Of a stretch of 5,496 nt of DNA, positions 5,496 to 5,496 are shown piece by piece. The stretch is from Synergistaceae bacterium (lineage in GTDB: Bacteria; Synergistota; Synergistia; Synergistales; Aminobacteriaceae), in contig JAISWV010000133.1 of NCBI GenBank assembly GCA_031270755.1, forward strand, positions 1 to 5,496, given 5' to 3'. Position 1 is the first letter of the stretch; every line of letters starts with the position of its first letter. The notes below the pieces were generated by a model. It had not been told where the DNA came from. It saw only the letters and a list, made by a program, of their open reading frames with translations, and made no database searches. The position numbers were made by a program, and so were the translations under genes.

Positions 5496-5496
5496 C

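Overview
The window is one dense, GC-rich bacterial operon fragment. Every gene lies on the minus strand, so it is read from right to left, and there is essentially no non-coding DNA. In order of transcription it holds: the last 28 residues of an unidentified gene (5409-5495), tmk (thymidylate kinase), a YaaR/DUF327 protein, holB (DNA polymerase III delta'), ricT (PSP1/YaaT family), ftsY (SRP receptor GTPase), and an uncharacterised gene that runs off the left edge (1-1121). All internal junctions are tight: an 8-nt gap, a 4-nt GTGA overlap, a 25-nt overlap, a 29-nt overlap, direct abutment, and a 4-nt GTGA overlap. Four of the six start codons seen are not ATG (GTG for yaaR, holB and the last gene; TTG for ricT), but each has a recognisable Shine-Dalgarno sequence, so translational coupling along one mRNA is likely.

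The run tmk-yaaR-holB-ricT matches the conserved Firmicutes cluster (B. subtilis tmk-yaaQ/darA-yaaR-holB-yaaT/ricT-yabA). Here darA is missing between tmk and yaaR, and ftsY stands where yabA would be. GC-rich DNA, GTG/TTG starts and a Gram-positive-like gene order in which ricT is followed by ftsY suggest an anaerobe related to Synergistota or a neighbouring phylum. This is an inference from gene order and general sequence style, not a proven assignment.

Functionally the operon joins DNA precursor supply (Tmk makes dTDP), replication (HolB in the clamp loader), an Fe-S-binding RNA-processing/regulatory factor (RicT), and membrane protein targeting (FtsY). The most unusual parts are the last gene and the tail of RicT. 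The last gene starts behind a near-perfect Shine-Dalgarno sequence inside the ftsY end. It encodes a protein I cannot name, with a possible PAS-like middle, a Lys/Glu tetrapeptide repeat and an acidic tail; the repeat contains an in-phase A_AAA_AAG slippery heptamer. RicT carries a roughly 200-residue low-complexity, Arg-rich C-terminal extension not found in B. subtilis YaaT. I see no RNA genes, mobile elements, CRISPR arrays, convincing promoters or terminators.
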